Below, piece by piece: positions 12,790-22,842 of a stretch of 64,000 nt of DNA (within the stretch, counting starts at the first letter, position 1; each line of letters opens with the position of its first letter). The DNA lies in NCBI GenBank assembly GCA_963583905.1, contig OY757309.1:128139660-128203659 (forward strand), read 5' to 3'. A program made the translations under genes and the position numbers. Source of the DNA: Stenurella melanura (Eukaryota > Arthropoda > Insecta > Coleoptera > Cerambycidae). Under the pieces are notes generated by a model. The model did not search any database, had not been told where the DNA came from, and saw only the letters and a program-made list of their open reading frames with translations.

Positions 12790-13406
12790 TAAGCTTGCCA
12801 TCAAATGGCATATATTAGTCTTAATGTTTTTTGCCAAGATTTCATCTGAAATGTTAATTTTTCTTTTATTTGCACAGGGGCTGCTGAAAGTCGCTAACGC
12901 TTCAAAGTGTTGGAAGGACACCGAAATGGCTATTGCATCATGATTGAAGAGGGCAAAAAAAAAGAACAGAGAGGGTGTCAAAAAAGAGAGAATATTAGAA
13001 AATAATATAAACTAAAATAATTATAAAAAGACGAAGTGTGCAAAACGTTAAGAGAAGGTGAGATATACATTTATCTTACGTTTTATTGCACACTTGGCTT
13101 ATTTCTTATAATATTCAACTTGACTTAATGTATATATAACTATATTTTACTGTACTAGGTATTATAATATATAACTTTTAAATCCCATAAAAATTGTGTT
13201 TTTGACACTTGACATTTGAATTTGTATAGTAAGAAGTTAATTTAAAAAAAATACAAATGCCATAACTTATTTTTCAATAGCACAATAGAAATAAAATATT
13301 CGCATAAATTTGTCATTTGGTGTTGATAAATAAAAATACCAAGTATTAAAATCAATCTATTTGAATAATTTTTCTACATGGTAATTATATATTGTCATTT
13401 TTTTAT

Positions 13407-13505
13407 CTTTTTGGCTTTTCTAACCACATTTATTCCCTTCGAAATAGAATCCAATCACTGGATTCTATTTCGAAAGAAATGTATGTGGTTAGAAAACCCA
13501 AAAAG
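13407..13505. repeat. 99-bp palindromic hairpin
   Basis: CTTTTTGGCTTTTCTAACC at the left is matched by its inverted copy at the right, and an inner perfect stem TTCGAAATAGAATCCA pairs around ATCAC. It is probably a small MITE. Confidence 0.8.
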
Positions 13506-14228
13506 GAACATAAATACCCTCTGCTGTGAATACACCTTAAAAGAGGTGGAGGGGGAGGCACCTATATGTTTTGCATAGTATGTCCCAACAAAACGTTTTC
13601 AGGACGTCCTCTCTAGACCTACATTCGTCCCACATACGTCCTGGTAGGGACGTCCTCGGGACACCCCGTTTTGCTGACACGGAATGTCCCTCAAACGTCC
13701 TCGGTACGTCTTACGTCGGTAGAGTACGTCCTCGGGACGTTTTCATGTCCTGTGAGTACGTTCTTGGGACGTTTTCGGGACGTCCATGTGCTATTAGGGT
13801 AGAGTCCACCAAAAAATGAAGTCATATTTTCTACCTCAGAGATCGAAATATAATTTAGAATAGAATAGAATAAAAATGTATTGTGTTACAAATAAGTTAC
13901 ACAAAAGATATGAGGGTTCAACATGCTTAGTTGATTTTCAACCTTACCCGCATGTAATAAAAGATTACAAAAAAGCTATTATGATGATAAATGTTTTTTC
14001 TAATTATTATTATGAAATAATAAGTAATTAATTGTAATATAAATAATATTAAATATACAAAATAATTATTAATATATGATGATGATAATATAAATACAAA
14101 ATACACATATAAGTACAAAAAATAAGATTGGGTAATGAAAATAATACTAATAATGCAATAAGAATTACTGGGAGTTAAGGTCACTTATAAGTATAAACAC
14201 AAAGCAACAAGGACACGGTATAGGTATA

Positions 14229-14914
14229 ATGGGCATTTTTTTTTTATTTCATAAATCGATAGTGCAAGTATAAATTAATGGATCTGCAAAAAAATCAGAA
14301 TCTTATTCGCACGTTTAGTATCTTAAAAAGTATTACAAATTTCCATCTCGCGAAAATGGGGCGTGGCCAGGCGCTACGTCACTATACGCATAGACTCGGC
14401 GATCTCAATAGACTTGATGCTCCTTATTGGTTATAATTATAAGTGTTTTTGAAGTATTGTTTGCTTTGCTTACTACTTGACAGTAGGAGAGTACAATTTG
14501 GGGAAATGTCAAAAAATTACAATTTTCTCTCGCTCCTGCCAGAACGAATTTTCGACTTCGACCCTGCAATTTACGATTATAATTCATCGTCGACCTTCTC
14601 CTTTCCGTAGACACATAGAAGGAACTTCCACTCGACGTATTTATTTAGTTACCAGCGTTTAAAAATTCCATGTTTTTCGACTTTTCAGGTTAAATTTGAA
14701 AGGTCCCAGAAAGCCATTTTTCTTACGTCACTTGCGTATAGTGACGTCACAAATGAGCGCTCTGTTTTTACAACTATTACTAATTTCAACTCCTTATATC
14801 TCGAGAACGGAAAAAGCTAATAATACGAAATTTTAAGTGTATAATGAGAATATCGAGTACTATATGAAAAAGTATAAAAACCATATAAAAAGAATATCAT
14901 GGAACAAGCCCATT
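14229..14914 (+). mobile_element. ~690-bp MITE, copy A
   Basis: Copy A is closely similar, in inverted orientation, to 26314-27007. The ends carry AATGGGC, with the fuller TIR AATGGGCTTGTTC visible at the right end and in copy B. Several 'GTGACGTCAC' and 'TATACGCATAG/AAGTGACG' palindromic words occur inside. Short frames within it are not conserved as proteins between copies. Confidence 0.8.
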
Positions 14915-16196
14915 GCATATATTAAACATAACCTCTCTTATTTTGTTTTGAAATTGAAATTAGAATAGATCAAGTCAATATCAGTATAATGCAAATAATG
15001 TTGGATTGTTTAAAATTATTTAGGTAGATTCACAAATAGCAATGAACTTTAAAATATGCAACGGAAATTATGGAAAATAGGTAAGGTTAGAGAATTTTGT
15101 ATCCTAAATTTCCACTGAATTCTATATATTTATCATGTAGAGTTAAGTAGATATTTCGGAAAGTATAGCCTATCGAAAAATTTTCAGGCAAAATCATCAC
15201 CCACGTTAAAACAAAAGATCCCAAAACTCGGAGTGGTCGCCGATATTTAGATAGTAGTATATTTTATAGAATAGGCAAGAAAAAGGTACTTACTTAAAAT
15301 ATAACAAACCTTTGGCCCGATTCTTGCAAAACAGTATCTACAATACAATTCCGGACCATATTGTTTGATTAACTTATCACGAACTGTAAATACCTGCTAA
15401 ATAAAACAATCGATAAAAACGAGAGAATTGTTTGACGACGGCTCTGAAATTCTGTACTAATCCAAGACCTCCGCTATGGGAGACAAATCAAAGAATAATG
15501 GCGTCGGCGCATAATGTCTTCAAGAAGCATTCTGACTCAAGCGCCAACATACTTTTAATATTAGATTTCGACTGCGGCGACGCATATGCCGCCGACCTTC
15601 AATCGCATGTAGGCCGTATTTTGTTCACGCGCATATATCTGTATTGGTCTTCCATTTATTATGTAGAGTTCAGTGGTCTACCACCACATGATCATGACAG
15701 CAGCGCTTTACGAGATTTCAGAAACGCGGGAGATTTAAAAGTATGCAATGACACAATACGTAATATTGCAAATATACCACTTTATGCACGTCTTTTTTGT
15801 ATTAGCAAATATTGTGCTTACGCCATTAAAAATAAAGCATTAGTCCATTGATACCTTTATTGCATATTGGTTATTATTCATCAGGCCAACAATGAATAAT
15901 TGCTGGCAAAATTACGATGCAATGAACGATTTTTTACATCACTTAAGAAATGTTAATTTGTCACAGGCAAGAAAGCGCTTTTAGTTATTTAATGTACCAG
16001 CAACGTTAAAATAATTTCAACTACCCAATTACAGAAAGGGTACTTTATAAACACAAGACCATTACAACACGGACATTATAATGGTTACACAATATTTTAT
16101 ACTCAGTTTCTAAATATTGGCAAAAATTGCCAACACAATACCAATGATAACTGTAATGGCCCATCGTTTTGCCAGACATACTATATTTGGTGGGAG
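14915..16196. other. intergenic DNA, one unidentified 139-codon frame
   Basis: A frame at 15432-15851 (+) has no domain I recognise, and its composition looks like repeat sequence. I do not call it a gene. The rest is AT-rich without visible structure. Confidence 0.4.
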
Positions 16197-16840
16197 GTCA
16201 GTTTTGACGCCGGAAATGGAAAGAGGGATGCATCCTTACCAACGGTACCGATTTTCAAGTTGACCGTAGCAATAAAACGGGTTGTCCTGCAGACTTTCTT
16301 AGGAGGGGTAGTTCTAAAAATAGGGGCAGGTCGGTTTTCACGCCGGAAATGGAAAGACGGGTGCATTCTCAGCAACGGTACCAATTTTCAAGTTGACCAT
16401 AGCAAAAAAAATGGGTTGACCTGCAGACTTCCTTAGGAGGGGTGGTTTGAAAAATAGGGGTAGGTCGGTTTTGACGCCGAAAATGGAAAGAGGGGTGCAT
16501 CCTCAGCAACGGTACCGATTTTCAAGTTGACCGTAGCAAAAAAACCGGTTGACCTGCAGACTTTCTTAGGAGGGGCAGTTTTAAAAATAGGGGTATGTCG
16601 GTTTTGACGCCGGAAATGGAAAGAAGGATGTATCCTCACTAACGTTACTGATTTTCAAGTTGACCGTAGCAATAGAACGGGTTGCCCTGCAGACTTTCTT
16701 AGCGGGGGTAGTTTTAAAAATAGGGGCAGGTCGGTTTTGACGCCGGAAATGGAAAGAAGGGTGCTTCCTTACCAACGGTACCGATTTTCAAAGTTGACCG
16801 TAGCTATAAGATGGGTTGACCTGCAAGCTTTTTTGCTGAC
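16197..16840. repeat. 133-bp satellite, about five tandem copies
   Basis: GTCRGTTTTGACGCC-like unit starts occur at 16197, 16330, 16464, 16597 and 16730, a period of 133-134 bp. Each unit contains 'CAACGGTACCGATTTTCAAG' and 'CCTGCAGACTTTCTTAGGAG'-type segments. The period is not a multiple of three, so the similar short minus-strand frames in different units are a by-product of the repeat and not genes. Confidence 0.9.
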
Positions 16841-17945
16841 CTGCAAATTACCAAGGCCCTAATAATACTGTCCACCGATTCGGATATTGCAAATTTCCAG
16901 TGATTTTTTCCAGATCTGATTCTTCCTTTTGGTGGAATGAGTCTTCCTAAGGCAAATAATTGTAAGGCGACTTTACCATCTAAAATAGAAGGACATTAGT
17001 GTCTTTAGTATGTCTTTTCAACTTATTATCTTTTAAGGATCGGAAATCGAGGCAAAAGTGTTTTAAATTACACAAAGATGAAAAAACTAGATAGTTTACA
17101 ATAGACTGTACCTACAGATATATTTTGTTTTTTATTTGATCTGACGCCGCGAGCATGTTTAGAAGTAGCAGAAATAAGACAACAATAATAATAGGTACTT
17201 ACGGTTGAATAATGGAATCAATTCTTCTAATTGACATTCCTTTAACTTCTTTCATATCAACATATATGTTTCACAAACTGATTATTACCCTAATAATTCT
17301 TATAAAAATTGCGTCAGACTTTGTCTCAAACAACAGAAAAAACAGAATGGCGTCGGCTGGTCGGGTAGTTTCGCCCTACCCTACTTTATCTCCCACTCCA
17401 CTTTAAGATGGGTACAATACTGATTATAACTGGAACTGTAATTTCATGAGTAGTAGCTATTCTAGAATCAAGTATAGCAAAAGCTTTTCAATAAGTCACT
17501 GTTCTTGAGAAAAAGACAACTCATCTATGATTTATTTAAATTTATATGACGTTATTGTAAAGATAATTGATCTAAATCGGAAAACATATATAATCACACA
17601 AAAGTAAAACAGTATATACTTATCTCAATGCACATAGAAGTAAGTAATTGTGATAACTATAATAACTACTTGAAATAATATGAATGTATGAGTAGAATAA
17701 ACTTTACCGTATTCTTCATTTGTAATTAATCTTTGTTTTTCAGCAAAGATTAGGATGTATTAAATAAAAATAAGATTTATCTTGGATGTCAAAATTAGGA
17801 TGTTTTTGAAAATAAGATTAGACTTTTCTTGCCTGGAAAATTTTTTTTCGATACAAATGGAGTGTCAGTTGAAATGAGAGTATTTTTTCAAGAGTGGTTT
17901 AATTCTTCAAAGTAGATTAGGATTTTTTTCCGTGTAGTCTTATAA
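16841..17945. other. AT-rich intergenic DNA
   Basis: No coding region, RNA gene or clear repeat is supported here. Short frames (for example 17212-17406) lack any recognisable domain. Confidence 0.4.
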
Positions 17946-18753
17946 TCCCAGACAGCACAAGATATTCTAATAATAATCTGTAAATCTTCCCTAAAAATAT
18001 TATTTGATTAATTAAAAAAATTATCTTTATATTATTCTCAGAATAACCACATAATTTATTATTATTTTTAGAATATCTTCTAATAAATAATACTGGTATA
18101 ATTGTAACACATATGCATGGAACATATTTAAAAAATATTTTATAAATAATTTCAGAACTTATATTTGGATTATTATTTTAAAAATACTTCATAAAATAAT
18201 ATGACAAAAATATTTTAATAAGAGAAGTATAGAATATGTTTTAAAATTATTTTATAAATAATTTAATAGGTTATCTTTTCACTATTTAAGTATTTTGAAA
18301 ATAATGCATGGTAAAATGTTTATAGTCGTCTTATGCCCATTATTTTATACTTTATGTAACTTATGTAACAAGTACATACCTATTATTACTATATGGGGTG
18401 TATATATACGTTTTTTTGAATAAAAATTAAATAAGGCTTCTTCCTAAATTTTTAGATGGGCAGGTTTAATTTATATTCATAAGTGTTTCCCATTAATTCG
18501 AATTTTTTGGTATTATTTGAATTATCACAGGAAAGTATTATTTAAATAAAATAAATAACAGTGGGCATTTTTTATTTAAAATATCGCGAAACGTTGCGCA
18601 GGCGCTTAAATCTAAGGTTTATCTCCTCTTTCGGTCTGCATCTTTTATTCATTGCGTCATCCGCTATCACCATTTTGAATTACCGTTTGCCTGGACTGCC
18701 TGACAATTTGGGGTTTGATCATTTGTTCGCGATTCTGTGCAATTAAAAACACA

Positions 18754-18763
18754 ATGAAAGAAG
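18754..18763 (+). other. possible first coding exon (ATG plus splice donor)
   Basis: ATGAAAGAAG is followed directly by GTAAGT, a strong donor, and preceded by a GC-richer ~200-bp stretch unlike its AT-rich surroundings. The exon ends in phase 1. The exon-like segment at 25601 begins in the matching phase after TATCTTTCAG. The intervening LTR retrotransposon would then sit in the intron. This is inference from phase and splice signals only. Confidence 0.3.
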
Positions 18764-19245
18764 GTAAGTAAATCCTTTAATTTGTTGTTTATGTAAGTAA
18801 ATATATATGTATCTGTATATCATCAAAATCAATTAACCTAACCTAACTTATTTTAGCCGGTTTCAAAAGGAATATTTGTTTCAGTTATTAACAAAAAAAT
18901 AGGTACCTATTATAGTTAATAATAAATGAATAATAGATGTTTATTATTCATTTATTATTAAGTATAATGTATCTATTTTCTTGATTCTATAAATACAGAA
19001 ATGTGTAATATTTAATACTTAAATGAGGTCCTTATATATTTTCATCAATTTCTTTCCAGTGAGGCCAGTGTTCTTTATAAATAATAAGTATTAAATAATA
19101 AATGTATTAACAAAGATAGTGTGCCTAAAAGTTATGTCTCTATATTTATGTTGAAATCTAAATGTCGGTACCAAAGAATTAAAATAAATTGAAATATTAT
19201 CATTAATGAACTCCCTCAGCAGCTGAAATTTCTGTTGATAACCTA

Positions 19246-20772
19246 TGTCCACGTAAGTAAGCCTTTTCTGTGGCGTACGGCTGTGATTCGTTACGTGCAG
19301 TAATGGGTGGCCGGCAATTTTCTTGCTGCCGGGTAATGGAGGCTAGGTTTGAAGTGGTCAGAGCCAGGAGTTGCGCTAATTGTTCATAGGTGGGTAGTCC
19401 CAAGCTCGGTTGGGGTTGGTCCGTTATGGCGGCAGAGGGGACTGGGATCGGTCCAGTCGTTTGGTTTTGGAGCACTATTTGTCTTTGGGGCGTAGCACTA
19501 GGTCTTGCCGTCTGGTACGGCGGGGTGACGTGGTAGGCGCCGGCCGACGAGGTAGGCGTGACGAAGTACTGTGCGTTGGGCGGCGTGCTTGGACTTGGGC
19601 TGGTTGCTGTTGGTGGTACCATGCAGTGAGGGGTGGCCAGCTGGCGGCGAGGTGTCAGCGAGGCGTCGCTGAAGAGTTGGGGCCAGTCGGGTGTGGCAGC
19701 AATGGTGTACTGATCGCTGGGCAGCCCTGAGCCAGAGTGGGAGGATTCCCCATGTGTGGAAGCGAATCCAGCGAAGCGGCGATCTCCCAGCGTCGAGGAA
19801 TCGTCGTTGGCCCGGGATGCTGTTGGGTCCACCATACAGCGAGGGGGCATCACCATGTCATCATCACCATCTAATCCCTGTTCCATCGCCGAGTTTTCGT
19901 GCCACGATGCTGCGTTGCGCTCCATGCAGTAAGGGGGCATCGCCTGGGAATCGTTGTTACTCCATTCCATATTTGTTGCCTGGGTTCCATGCCAGGTGGC
20001 TGCGCTGCGTGCCATGCAGCGAGGGGGCACCGTCGTGATGACGTCATGCGTGACCCCAGTGTCGTGTCCTATGTTGGTGGCGAGTCCTGCCTCGCTATGC
20101 CTAGGCGCGGAGCCCGGCGACGCACAGTAGTGGGGCGCCGTCGTCGCGACGCCATGCGTAGCACTTGTGCCTGTGGAAAAATCAGAGGACATGCTTACCT
20201 CGCCGAGCCGGGTTGCTGTGTTGCTTGCTGTGCAGTGTGGGGCCACCGTCGTGGAGACGTCGGGCGTGACCCCCGTACCCCTTGTCAAGGCGTCGTGTTG
20301 GCGGAGCACTTCGTGGTCAGATGCTGTGAGGGGCGTCGTGCAGTGAGGGGGGGCCGACGTGGAGACGTCGCTCTCGACCCCAGTGCCTACTGCCTTGCCA
20401 CTCCGGGTATGCATTGCCACTTGACACTCAACACAATAAAACTCAATTAAAACACACTGTCTGGTTACAGCACAAGAGGAAGGGATAACCTCATCAGCAT
20501 TGGCGTTGGCGTCTGTGCTCAAATGACTTCTGTTTCGGCAGAAGACTATTAGTTGCTGAAGGCTGGAACATTACTACTTGAAGGATCGATCACTACTTGC
20601 TCGCTGAGAAAAAGTGTTCTCTTATATAGACTTTCTTGTGCTCAAATGACTTCTGCTTCGGCAGAAGACTATTTTTTGTGCTCAAATGACTTCTGTTTCG
20701 GCAGAAGACTAAAACATGAGCACAGCGCGCTAGACAAGTCATAACTTGTTCGCGACGCCGACGCCGATGACA
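19246..20772 (-). repeat. 3' LTR
   Basis: Downstream LTR of the minus-strand element, bounded by TG...CA and adjoining TSD CCTA at 19242-19245. It carries a second copy of the first part of gag. That frame runs out of the LTR into flanking DNA and stops at 19203 after 13 unrelated codons. This truncated copy should be read as LTR sequence and not as a separate gene. Confidence 0.95.
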
Positions 20773-20787
20773 CCACCCCCCTTTTTT
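20773..20787 (-). other. polypurine tract
   Basis: On the minus strand AAAAAAGGGGGGTGG directly precedes the TGTCATC start of the 3' LTR, the normal position for the primer of plus-strand DNA synthesis. An AATAAA lies a few bases upstream of it, near 20792-20797. Confidence 0.9.
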
Positions 20788-21108
20788 GTGACTTTATTGA
20801 ACATTAATAAAGGCATACAGGTTATGTTTCAGTTCGATAATTTCAATTATATAATGTAAGAGTGAGTGGATACAATATTTTCAAAACTATAAACTAAGAG
20901 TAAGTGTTAAGATATTTCAACAACTAAGATATTTTTACATATATAGACTAAGATTAAGTGTGGTAAGATATTTTATATAAGTAACTAATAATAGGTCCAT
21001 TAAGATATTTTAGGTAAAACAAGATATTTAAAATTAAAGTATTTTATGTGACAAATCATAAATGTATTCTAGTTTGAACAAAGTTTTCGCCCTGTGGCGT
21101 TGAATTAT

Positions 21109-22842
21109 TTACAATGGTATATTATCGCACGTTTCGTTTTTCTGGACGTCGTCTCCGCGACGCCCGGGGCTGCCTGATCCTGTTGTGAATTGGGGGCTGC
21201 TAAGTCCTGCTGTGTTGCTCGCTAAGGCAACGGGATTCTGGAGCGAACCTGTGAGGCTGCAACGTCCTGCTGTGTTGCTTGCTAAGGCAACGGGAGACTG
21301 GAGCGATTTATTGAGGCTGCAACGTCCTGCTGTACTGCGGGCTAAGGCAGTGAGATACTGGAGCGCCTCGTGGGGGCTGCTAGGTCCTGCTGTGCTACGT
21401 GCTAAGGTAGCGGGATCCTGGAGCGGTGCGCCAGAGCCGGCTGAGCTCGGGCTGGCGTTCGAGTTGACGAATACTCGTGTCCGGACTGGGACAGGCATCT
21501 GGCTGGCGGATGGCTGCTGTCGGTCGTGGCCAGGCGTGGTCACGGCCTTCGCCCAGAACGGCATCGGGAACAGTATCGGCGTCGTGTCGAGCGGCTGCTC
21601 TTGTCTTGACGTAGAAGGCCCAGGGTCTGCTGGCGGCGGCGGTGCGGCTGACAGCGCCGGGGACTTCTCATTCTTGTTTGTTTGTCTCCTCTTGGCTGAA
21701 GTGGATGGACCAGGCACGACTGGGGGCAGTCGGCGGGCTGGAAATTTTGGTTTAGCGGCGGCTGTGGTGCTATGTCCACGTAGATAGTCGCCATGTCCAC
21801 GGAAGTAGGTACCAGGTCCACGGATGTAGACTTGTGCGTTGGCATCTGGCTTTGGGGCAGCGGGCACTACTGATCCTGTGATAGTAGGCGTGACTGGCTT
21901 CTGGGCAACGGGCGCTACTGGTCCTGTGACAGTAGGCGTGGTTGGCTGTTGGGCAGCGGGCACTACTGATCCTGTGATAGTAGGCGTGACTGGCTTCTGG
22001 GCAACGGGCACTACTGGTCCTGTGACAGTAGGCGTGGTTGGCTGTTGGGCAGCGGGCACTACTGATCCTGTGATAGTAGGAGCTGCGAGCCTTGGTGGGG
22101 CTGGATGACCTGGATCCTCGGGATCGTCATCCTCGTCGTTGCTGTCGTCATCGTCGGTATCGCCATCATCGGTTTTGTCATCATCGGTATCGTCACCTTC
22201 GGTATTCGTGATTTGTTGCAGAGGTGGTCTGAGCAGGTCAGTCTGGCTGGACTGAATCCTGGGAGGCGGCTCGGGGCCTGGCAGGCCGAGTGGAGGTGAC
22301 CTCGGGGGAGATGGCTTCGTGCTGACATCTCGGGTATGAGTTGGCGGGAATACCTTGTCGAAGAATACAGAGGCTATTAGTGGGGCAGTGGTTGGCAATA
22401 CTGACCTTTTATCCTTCCAGGAAGGTCCAGCGTCCTGCTGGTCCGGGGAGGCGTCCATACTCGCCACTTCCTTGGGTTCCTGTTCACCTAGCTGAGGCGG
22501 AGGAATGAGCGTGGTTGACTGGTCTGAGCTGAGGGAGGTAGCGTCTTGCGTCACGGTGTTGACTGGTGACCGCCTGTCCAGGCGGCCCGGGCAAAGGAAA
22601 GCAAAGGCGGCGGCTCTGTTGCTTTGTTGCCGTGGTGTCAACGGGCGTGGTTGATACGTGTCCTGCTCCTGCGTGGCTGTAGCTTCGTCAATCTCATTCT
22701 TCTTGGTCGGTGGTGGAGACACCAAGGTCGCGACTTGTTGCTGGGCTTGTAGTTGCAGCACTGCGTCCTCTGTCTGAATCGGTAATTCTAGGCTGTTAAT
22801 TTCCAGCGGTGGGGCCGGGCGCCCTAGTTCTGCCCGACCCAT
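21109..22842 (-). CDS. ORF2, Pro/Thr-rich protein of unknown function, likely made as a Gag fusion
   Basis: A 577-codon frame occupies the place where pol normally sits. Its ATG overlaps the gag end by 19 nt in the -1 frame. I recognise no domain. Visible parts are a Gln/Pro/Thr-rich N-terminal third; an acidic Asp-rich run (around 22110-22200); about five 17-residue units of the type 'TPTVTGPVVPVAQKP' (around 21846-22085); a 'YFRGHGDYLRGH' patch; and about four ~20-residue C-terminal units containing 'LASNTAG' (21185-21420). No Asp-Ser/Thr-Gly protease site, RT YxDD or integrase zinc motif appears. It ends 336 bp before the PPT. It could be an accessory, envelope-replacing or packaging protein, or a degenerate low-complexity frame. 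The long open frame and intact overlap argue for coding. Confidence 0.65.
   Translation of the reverse strand: MGRAELGRPAPPLEINSLELPIQTEDAVLQLQAQQQVATLVSPPPTKKNEIDEATATQEQDTYQPRPLTPRQQSNRAAAFAFLCPGRLDRRSPVNTVTQDATSLSSDQSTTLIPPPQLGEQEPKEVASMDASPDQQDAGPSWKDKRSVLPTTAPLIASVFFDKVFPPTHTRDVSTKPSPPRSPPLGLPGPEPPPRIQSSQTDLLRPPLQQITNTEGDDTDDDKTDDGDTDDDDSNDEDDDPEDPGHPAPPRLAAPTITGSVVPAAQQPTTPTVTGPVVPVAQKPVTPTITGSVVPAAQQPTTPTVTGPVAPVAQKPVTPTITGSVVPAAPKPDANAQVYIRGPGTYFRGHGDYLRGHSTTAAAKPKFPARRLPPVVPGPSTSAKRRQTNKNEKSPALSAAPPPPADPGPSTSRQEQPLDTTPILFPMPFWAKAVTTPGHDRQQPSASQMPVPVRTRVFVNSNASPSSAGSGAPLQDPATLARSTAGPSSPHEALQYLTALARSTAGRCSLNKSLQSPVALASNTAGRCSLTGSLQNPVALASNTAGLSSPQFTTGSGSPGRRGDDVQKNETCDNIPL

Larger units (their letters stand above)
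9775..13799. mobile_element. larger relative of the 6170-7543 element, with nested insertions
   Basis: The left end (TCCCTGATAACA...ACGTCCCC) and the inverted right end (ACCCTAATAGCA...GACGTCCC) are diverged terminal inverted repeats, with TA at 9773-9774 and 13800-13801. Both subterminal regions (about 9785-9930 and 13565-13795) are full of ACGTCC/GGACGT words, as in the 6170-7543 element. A second TIR element (11450-12789) and a hairpin (13407-13505) sit inside. No transposase is visible. The pairing of these two ends over 4 kb is an inference; they could belong to two separate decayed copies. Confidence 0.55.

Noticed and set aside
14405..14662. Frames conserved in both MITE copies (also 26566-26889)
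   Set aside because: Similarity follows from DNA identity of the MITE copies; reading frames differ by small changes and no protein family is recognised.
15432..15851. 139-codon frame
   Set aside because: No recognisable domain, composition like neighbouring repeats, no splice or start support.
16181..16775. Three similar 64-68-codon minus-strand frames
   Set aside because: They come from successive satellite units whose 133-bp period shifts frame; a repeat by-product.
19410..20450. Long plus-strand frames across the LTRs and Gag region, and their twins at 24120-25160
   Set aside because: They are antisense shadows of the GC-rich gag frame with Arg/Gly/Cys-heavy composition and no domain.
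19203..20522. A 439-codon frame identical to the start of the Gag protein
   Set aside because: It is the 3' LTR copy of the gag 5' part, ending in flanking DNA; not an independent gene.
21185..22299. Plus-strand frames opposite ORF2
   Set aside because: Antisense of a repeat-rich coding region; their repeats mirror ORF2's and show no independent signal.
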